The notes under the pieces were generated by a model, which was not told the origin of the DNA, ran no database searches, and saw nothing but the letters and a program-made list of their open reading frames with translations. Of a stretch of DNA of 9,812 nt, positions 5,770-9,812 are shown piece by piece. Source of the stretch: CAYTQK01 sp964439745 (GTDB lineage Bacteria; Desulfobacterota; Desulfobacteria; Desulfobacterales; Desulfosudaceae); contig CAYTQK010000109.1 in NCBI GenBank assembly GCA_964439745.1, forward strand, positions 1 to 9,812, written 5' to 3'. Within the stretch, counting starts at the first letter, position 1. Every line of letters starts with the position of its first letter. Made by a program: the position numbers and the translations under genes.

Positions 5770-7677
5770 ATGACCGAAGTCCCGGAAAACACCGAAGAGC
5801 AGCCCCAGGAAGAAAAAGAACTGACCCTCGAGGAGAAGGTCCTGCAGTACTTTGTCGACCTTTTCAAACGGCAGCGGGGGCTGCGGCGGCGGGCCGGTTC
5901 CAAAGTCAAGCTGCTGGAACGCAATCGGTTCAATCCCAAGCTGAAAACCTTTGATGTTTATATCAATGACCACGGCAGCTGGCAGTCCCGGCGGGTCACC
6001 GTCGGTCCCATCGGGGAAGAATCCGGCAGCAAAAGCAGTTGTTTTTATGCCATCTACGACAACAAGCTGGTCGTCAAGGTGCCGCCCACCCCGCTGACTG
6101 ATTTTGAAACCTACGTGCAGAACATCCAGCGGGAACGGCGTATCGTGGAAAAGCTGGCCCCCCGGGAAAGCATCACCCCCGGCGTGGCCGTGATCCTGAA
6201 AAAAATCCAGGAAGCGCCCAAGGCGGACAGCGAAGAAAAGCTGGAGGCGCTCTGCACGGAATGGTTGCGGGAGAATCCGGAATACCAGCAATACCTTATG
6301 ATTGACGGCGCTTTTGCTTATTTCATGGATCTCTCCCGGTACATATTTCTGGCGGACGCCGTCTCCCTTTTCCACGGCGCCGGGCATAACCTGGCCGAGG
6401 AAATGCTGCGCGATCCCACCATTATCGACGATTTTGACAAATTCGAAGGCCGCTACGGCCTGGAGAACGCCCAGATCGGCATGGACCTGCAAAGCGTTTA
6501 CCAGGAATTTGAAGACCAGCTCCGGACGCTGATGATCCGCTCCGGCGTCTCCCCGGCCCTGCTGCTCCACAAAAAACAGCACTGGTTTTTTCTGCACGTG
6601 GCCGGCCGGCAGGTGGAACCCGACGAACAGGACATGACCGCGGGTTTTGTCGGGCGGCTCAACAAAATGCTGGCCAAAATCATCAGCGACAACCAGGACG
6701 TCATCGACGAATACCGGCAGATGGTGGATCTTTCTCTGCGGGAATCGACCTTTTCCAAGCACAAGATGCACATGGCCGGGGTGGTCGCCAACGTGCTGGA
6801 GCTGCTGGCCTGGCTGCAGAAAAGGGGCGTGGCCATCCGGGACATCAAGCCGGACAACCTGCTGGTGGCCGGTGATCCCGACCGCTATCCCAACTTTCTC
6901 TCATCGCCGGAGGCCTTTTCCATCGGTCTTATCGACGTGGAAACGGCGGTGGATTTTCTTCCGGCCGACGGCAAGCTCCGCCAGCCCCAGCTGGGCGGGA
7001 CCCCATTTTATGCCACCCCGCACCACATGTTCGGCAACAAGACCCTGGCCGAGGTATACCCGGATCTGCCCCGGGTGTTCTACCTCCAGGACTGGTTCGC
7101 CACCGTGGCCATGATCTACGGCATCATTATCGGCGAATATTTATTCGGGCAGACAGCCAAGCAGCTGGCGGCCCTGACCAGAAACATCCAGAAGGCCTTC
7201 CAGGCCAAGCAGCCGCCGGCACAGATCCTCAAGCAGGCCAACCTCACCTTCTGGCGCAGCGCGGATAACGAATTTGCCGCCAACATGAAAAAAAACGAGG
7301 ACGCCCTGCGCGGCATCCAGACCATCCTGCTGGAGCCGGTCCAGAATATGCTCATCGCTGAACTGGACAAGGAAAACACGCGTAAAGAAAAACAGATCAA
7401 GGCCCTGGTGGCGCGGCAGCAGATTTTCAAAAATCAGAAAAACCGGGAACAACTGCTCCTGGGATCTGCGGACAAGATCGCCCAGATTATCGTCACCCTG
7501 AAAAAAAACGAACGGGTGGGCGCAAAAGACTTGGCCCTGCTGGAAAACATCCGGGTGCGCAAAGCCTCGATCAGGCAGAACCGGGAAAACACCTCCTGGA
7601 TTCAGCAGGGCCAGGGATTGTCCATATACAACCTGCTGGAAATCATGATGGCCATGATCCGCGCTTACCTGGCCTGA
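5770..7677 (+). CDS. Divergent protein kinase-like protein with a large inserted region
   Basis: The 635-residue protein has a Hanks-type kinase core. I see VVKV with the ATP lysine Lys103, a matching helix C glutamate Glu122 (19 residues on, as in PKA), the catalytic loop RDIKPDN at 357-363 (Asp358, Lys360, Asn363), the metal aspartate in IDVE (Asp389), GTPFYATPHH at 410-419 and DWFATVAMIYGIIIGEYLFG from 441. Thus DFG is DVE, APE is TPH, and the glycine-rich loop reads GEESGSKSSCF near 82-92. The gap from Glu122 to Asp358 is 236 residues against about 75 in PKA, so roughly 160 residues are inserted. The N-terminus is rich in glutamate. From about 530 the protein is lysine-rich and probably helical, ending in a hydrophobic helix (LLEIMMAMIRAYLA). 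The start ATG 5770 has no visible ribosome binding site. It has its own promoter and terminator. Substrate and pathway are unknown; a pseudokinase is possible. Confidence 0.72.
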   Translation: MTEVPENTEEQPQEEKELTLEEKVLQYFVDLFKRQRGLRRRAGSKVKLLERNRFNPKLKTFDVYINDHGSWQSRRVTVGPIGEESGSKSSCFYAIYDNKLVVKVPPTPLTDFETYVQNIQRERRIVEKLAPRESITPGVAVILKKIQEAPKADSEEKLEALCTEWLRENPEYQQYLMIDGAFAYFMDLSRYIFLADAVSLFHGAGHNLAEEMLRDPTIIDDFDKFEGRYGLENAQIGMDLQSVYQEFEDQLRTLMIRSGVSPALLLHKKQHWFFLHVAGRQVEPDEQDMTAGFVGRLNKMLAKIISDNQDVIDEYRQMVDLSLRESTFSKHKMHMAGVVANVLELLAWLQKRGVAIRDIKPDNLLVAGDPDRYPNFLSSPEAFSIGLIDVETAVDFLPADGKLRQPQLGGTPFYATPHHMFGNKTLAEVYPDLPRVFYLQDWFATVAMIYGIIIGEYLFGQTAKQLAALTRNIQKAFQAKQPPAQILKQANLTFWRSADNEFAANMKKNEDALRGIQTILLEPVQNMLIAELDKENTRKEKQIKALVARQQIFKNQKNREQLLLGSADKIAQIIVTLKKNERVGAKDLALLENIRVRKASIRQNRENTSWIQQGQGLSIYNLLEIMMAMIRAYLA

Positions 7678-7692
7678 CCACACCGCACAGGC

Positions 7693-7719
7693 GGGCCGCC
7701 GATCAAGGCGGCCCCTTTT
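7693..7719 (+). terminator. Intrinsic terminator after the kinase-like gene
   Basis: GGGCCGCC (7693-7700) pairs perfectly with GGCGGCCC (7707-7714) around loop GATCAA, followed by CTTTT. The stem is strong and GC-rich; the T run is short. It lies 15 bases after the stop codon and separates this gene from the radical SAM operon. The rest of the gap up to 7795 is AT-rich and probably holds the next promoter (a TATAAC at 7775-7780 is a possible -10), but I found no fitting -35 box. Confidence 0.7.
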
Positions 7720-7795
7720 CCGGTTCGCCCGTTTATGATATTATTCTCCAGCAAAGTACATATTTCGTTTACTTTATAACCACCTGCAACGACCA

Positions 7796-8959
7796 ATGGC
7801 AGAAAAAAAGAAACAGGAAAAATATCGGGGTTTTGAACAGGGGCCCATTCGTCCGCCCAGCGAGGCCGACAGCCTGCTGATCCGGGTGACCCGCAACTGC
7901 CCCTGGAATCGCTGCGCCTTCTGCCCGGTCTACAAGGGCTCCCGGTTTTCCCTGCGGCCGCCGGAACATGTCAAGGCCGATATCGACGCCGTTTTCCGGT
8001 GCGTGGAAAGACTGCGCGCCGCGGCCGGTACAGACCGGACCCTTTCCCGCCAGGCCCTCCACCAGATCATGGAAAGCCTGCCCGCCGAAGACGCGCCGGC
8101 CTTTCAGGCCGCCCTGCGGTGGGTGAACGAGGGTATGCGCTCGGTCTTTCTGCAGGACGCCAACAGCCTCATCATCAAGCCCGATGACCTCATCGACATC
8201 CTGCACCACCTCTACCGCCGTTTTCCCGATATTCAGCGGGTCACCTCCTACGCCCGCTCCCACACCGTCGGCCGGATCAAGCCGGAAAAACTGGCCCGCA
8301 TCCGGGCGGCCGGCCTGAACCGGCTGCATATCGGCATGGAATCCGGGGCCGACGCGGTGCTGGAACTGGTCAAAAAAGGGAGCACCAAGGCAGATCATAT
8401 CAAGGCCGGCCGCCGATCCAAGGAGGCCGGCTTTGAATTGTCCGAATACGTCATGCCCGGCCTGGGCGGCCAGGACCTGTCTGCGACCCACGCCCGGGAA
8501 ACGGCCGACGCCCTTAACCAGATCAACCCGGATTTCATCCGCCTGCGCAGCCTGGCCATTCCGCCCGGCCTGCCCCTGCACGAGGAATACCTGGCCGGCC
8601 GCTTCAAAAAATGCACCGACATCATGATGGCCGAAGAGCTCCTGCTTTTCCTGGAACACCTGGAAGGGATCACCTCGTATATCAAGAGCGATCACATTCT
8701 CAACCTGTTTGAGGAGGTGGAGGGCCGGCTGCCGAAAGACAGGGAAAAAATGACGGCCCCGGTGCGGCGGTTTCTGGACATGCCGCCGACAGACCAGATG
8801 CACTACCAGGTCGGCCGGCGGCTGGGGCTTTTCCGCCGCCTGGATGACATGAACGACAGCGGCCGGCTGAACCGGGTGCGGGAGGTGTGCCAGCGGATGG
8901 AAATCACCCCCGACAACGTCGAGGCCGTGATCGAAGAAGCCATGAACCGGTTTATCTGA
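7796..8959 (+). CDS. Radical SAM protein of unknown function (CX4CX2C type)
   Basis: This 387-residue protein shows the radical SAM layout. The cluster motif is NCPWNRCAFCPVYKG, with Cys35, Cys40 and Cys43; the spacing is CX4CX2C rather than the classic CX3CX2C, a variant seen in a group of uncharacterised radical SAM proteins with CP(Y/W)N(R/K)CxFC. IGMESGADAVLELVKKG (179-195) fits the SAM-binding strand and following helix, and SEYVMPGLGG (216-225) is another family hallmark. A helical segment of about 90 residues separates the cluster motif from the rest of the barrel. There is no B12-binding domain and no extra cysteine cluster, so one 4Fe-4S cluster is expected. ATG 7796 lacks a clear ribosome binding site but gives a lysine-rich N-terminus directly before conserved sequence. 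The stop overlaps the next start (TGATG), tying it to the oxidoreductase genes. Substrate unknown. Confidence 0.85.
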   Translation: MAEKKKQEKYRGFEQGPIRPPSEADSLLIRVTRNCPWNRCAFCPVYKGSRFSLRPPEHVKADIDAVFRCVERLRAAAGTDRTLSRQALHQIMESLPAEDAPAFQAALRWVNEGMRSVFLQDANSLIIKPDDLIDILHHLYRRFPDIQRVTSYARSHTVGRIKPEKLARIRAAGLNRLHIGMESGADAVLELVKKGSTKADHIKAGRRSKEAGFELSEYVMPGLGGQDLSATHARETADALNQINPDFIRLRSLAIPPGLPLHEEYLAGRFKKCTDIMMAEELLLFLEHLEGITSYIKSDHILNLFEEVEGRLPKDREKMTAPVRRFLDMPPTDQMHYQVGRRLGLFRRLDDMNDSGRLNRVREVCQRMEITPDNVEAVIEEAMNRFI

Positions 8960-9189
8960 TGACAAAAACAGCGCCGAAACAGAAAAAAACCTATCTTCAC
9001 CATATCAACCGGGACTGGTGCAAGGGTTGCGGCATCTGCATCCATTTCTGCCCCAAGCAGGTCCTGGCGGCGGACGAAAACGGCCAGGCCGAAGCCCGCC
9101 AGCCGGAAAACTGCATCGGCTGCCGGATGTGCGAATACCGCTGCCCCGACCTGGCCATCAGCGTGGTTGCACAGCAGGAGGCCTCATGA
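8959..9189 (+). CDS. 4Fe-4S ferredoxin-type (delta) subunit of a 2-oxoacid:acceptor oxidoreductase
   Basis: The 76-residue protein has two complete 4Fe-4S motifs: CKGCGICIHFCP from about residue 21 and CIGCRMCEYRCP from about 52. It is therefore a two-cluster electron carrier of the kind that serves as the delta subunit of 2-oxoglutarate or branched-chain 2-oxoacid:ferredoxin oxidoreductases (KorD/VorD). Its position immediately before the alpha subunit gene supports that role: electrons from the thiamine diphosphate site would pass through it to an external ferredoxin. The start ATG 8959 overlaps the stop of the radical SAM gene by one base, and the gene ends in an ATGA overlap with the alpha subunit. 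A longer frame open from 8887 exists but would lie inside the radical SAM gene. The short basic N-terminus before the first cluster is normal for the family. Confidence 0.9.
   Translation: MTKTAPKQKKTYLHHINRDWCKGCGICIHFCPKQVLAADENGQAEARQPENCIGCRMCEYRCPDLAISVVAQQEAS
9176..9181 (+). promoter_or_regulatory. Ribosome binding site of the alpha subunit gene
   Basis: AGGAGG, a full consensus, lies four bases before ATG 9186 and inside the end of the ferredoxin gene. Together with the ATGA overlap it fixes the start and suggests coupled translation of the two subunits. Confidence 0.75.
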
Positions 9190-9812
9190 GCGGGACCGTC
9201 AAGTTCATCCAGGGCAACGAGGTCTGCGCCGAAGCCGCTCTCTACGCGGGCCTGGATTTCTTTGCCGGCTATCCCATCACCCCCTCCACCGAGATCGCCG
9301 AATACCTGGCCACCGCCCTGCCCGGCTTCGGCGGCAGGTTTCTCCAGATGGAGGATGAAATCGCCTCCCTGTGCGCCATTATCGGCGCCTCCCTGACCGG
9401 CCACAAGGTCATGACCGCCACCAGCGGTCCCGGCTTTTCGCTGATGCAAGAAGCCCTGGGATACGCCGTCATGACGGAAATTCCCTGCGTGGTGGTGGAT
9501 GTCCAGCGGGGCGGTCCCTCCACCGGCCTGCCCACCCACGCCATGCAGGGCGATGTCAACCAGGCCCGCTGGGGCATTCACGGCGACCATGCCATCGTGG
9601 CCCTGACCGCCTCGTCCAACCAGGATCTTTTCGAAGTGGTGGTGGCGGCTTTTAATTTCGCCGAAACCTACCGCACCCCGGTCATTCTCCTGCTGGACGA
9701 GGTGACCGGCCATACCCGGGAAAAAGTCACCATCCCGGCGCCCGGCCAGGTGGAGGTCACCGAACGGCTGCGCACGGCCGTCAAGCAGGGGGTGGATTTT
9801 CATCCCTACCTG
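9186..9812 (+). CDS. 2-oxoacid:ferredoxin oxidoreductase alpha subunit (5' part only, KorA/VorB-like)
   Basis: The first 209 codons are present; the gene runs off the right edge. The protein forms part of a thiamine diphosphate and iron-sulfur enzyme that reversibly decarboxylates a 2-oxoacid to an acyl-CoA with ferredoxin as electron acceptor. In view are the pyrimidine-binding type domain motifs: GNEVCAEAALYAG near residue 10, AGYPITPSTEIAEYL at 27-41, QMEDEIASLCAIIGAS, TATSGPGFSLMQEALGYA, and VQRGGPSTGLPT near 106. The YPITPST motif binds the 2-oxoacid substrate in this family. The sequence most resembles the 2-oxoglutarate (KorA) type, but choosing between 2-oxoglutarate and branched-chain 2-oxoacids needs the remainder and the beta subunit, which should lie just to the right. 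It overlaps the ferredoxin gene by four bases. Confidence 0.92.
   Translation, partial: MSGTVKFIQGNEVCAEAALYAGLDFFAGYPITPSTEIAEYLATALPGFGGRFLQMEDEIASLCAIIGASLTGHKVMTATSGPGFSLMQEALGYAVMTEIPCVVVDVQRGGPSTGLPTHAMQGDVNQARWGIHGDHAIVALTASSNQDLFEVVVAAFNFAETYRTPVILLLDEVTGHTREKVTIPAPGQVEVTERLRTAVKQGVDFHPYL

Noticed and set aside
5665..6771. Antisense open frame of 368 codons over the kinase-like gene and its promoter
   Set aside because: The + strand frame carries clear kinase motifs; the reverse frame has no family features and ends in the promoter region.
7752..7780. Promoter for the radical SAM operon
   Set aside because: TATAAC at 7775-7780 is a fair -10, but no -35-like hexamer occurs at 16-18 bases upstream. 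A promoter is expected here but I cannot place it.
7769..8965. Antisense open frame of 398 codons across the radical SAM gene
   Set aside because: It mirrors the radical SAM gene almost exactly, has no recognisable motif and no ribosome binding site, and is explained by codon bias.

Overview
The window looks like chromosome from a GC-rich, Gram-negative anaerobe, most likely a Desulfobacterota (deltaproteobacterial sulfate-reducer-type) genome. I infer this from the truB-rpsO-pnp-dut order, the PNPase and S15 sequences, and a ferredoxin-dependent 2-oxoacid oxidoreductase operon. The lineage is not proven by any single marker. Every supported gene lies on the + strand, and both edges cut genes (the 3' part of a DHH phosphoesterase on the left, the 5' part of a 2-oxoacid:ferredoxin oxidoreductase alpha subunit on the right).

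Positions 1-4690 hold a translation and RNA-decay block: the DHHA1 end of an NrnA-like phosphoesterase, truB (tRNA pseudouridine 55 synthase), rpsO (S15), pnp (polynucleotide phosphorylase) and dut (dUTPase). rpsO has its own near-consensus sigma70 promoter (TTGACA-17-TCTAAT), with two AACCGGTT palindromes one helical turn apart just upstream. The 276-base rpsO-pnp gap is densely structured. It contains a 10-bp hairpin, a 5-bp hairpin, an intrinsic terminator, then a 100-base imperfect palindrome (about 26 of 31 positions paired) capped by two small hairpins, and a further hairpin just before the pnp ribosome binding site. This layout recalls the RNase III-processed, autoregulated pnp leader of E. 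coli, but a dispersed palindromic repeat is a real alternative.

Positions 4724-5557 encode a YycJ/WalJ-type metallo-beta-lactamase-fold hydrolase following dut. A strong promoter (TTGAAA-16-TATAAT) in the next gap drives a 635-residue divergent protein kinase. That protein keeps the main catalytic residues (K103, E122, D358, N363, D389), has DVE in place of DFG and TPH in place of APE, and carries roughly 160 extra residues between helix C and the catalytic loop. A GC-rich hairpin with a short T run ends this unit.

Positions 7796-9812 form a tightly overlapping set: a radical SAM protein of unknown function with a CX4CX2C cluster motif, a two-cluster 4Fe-4S ferredoxin subunit (overlap TGATG) and the alpha subunit of a 2-oxoacid:ferredoxin oxidoreductase (overlap ATGA). 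The last two are the start of a kor/vor-type operon for reversible oxidative decarboxylation of a 2-oxoacid. I did not find a CRISPR array, insertion sequence, tRNA or rRNA. The two items most worth following up are the pnp leader structure and the divergent kinase.
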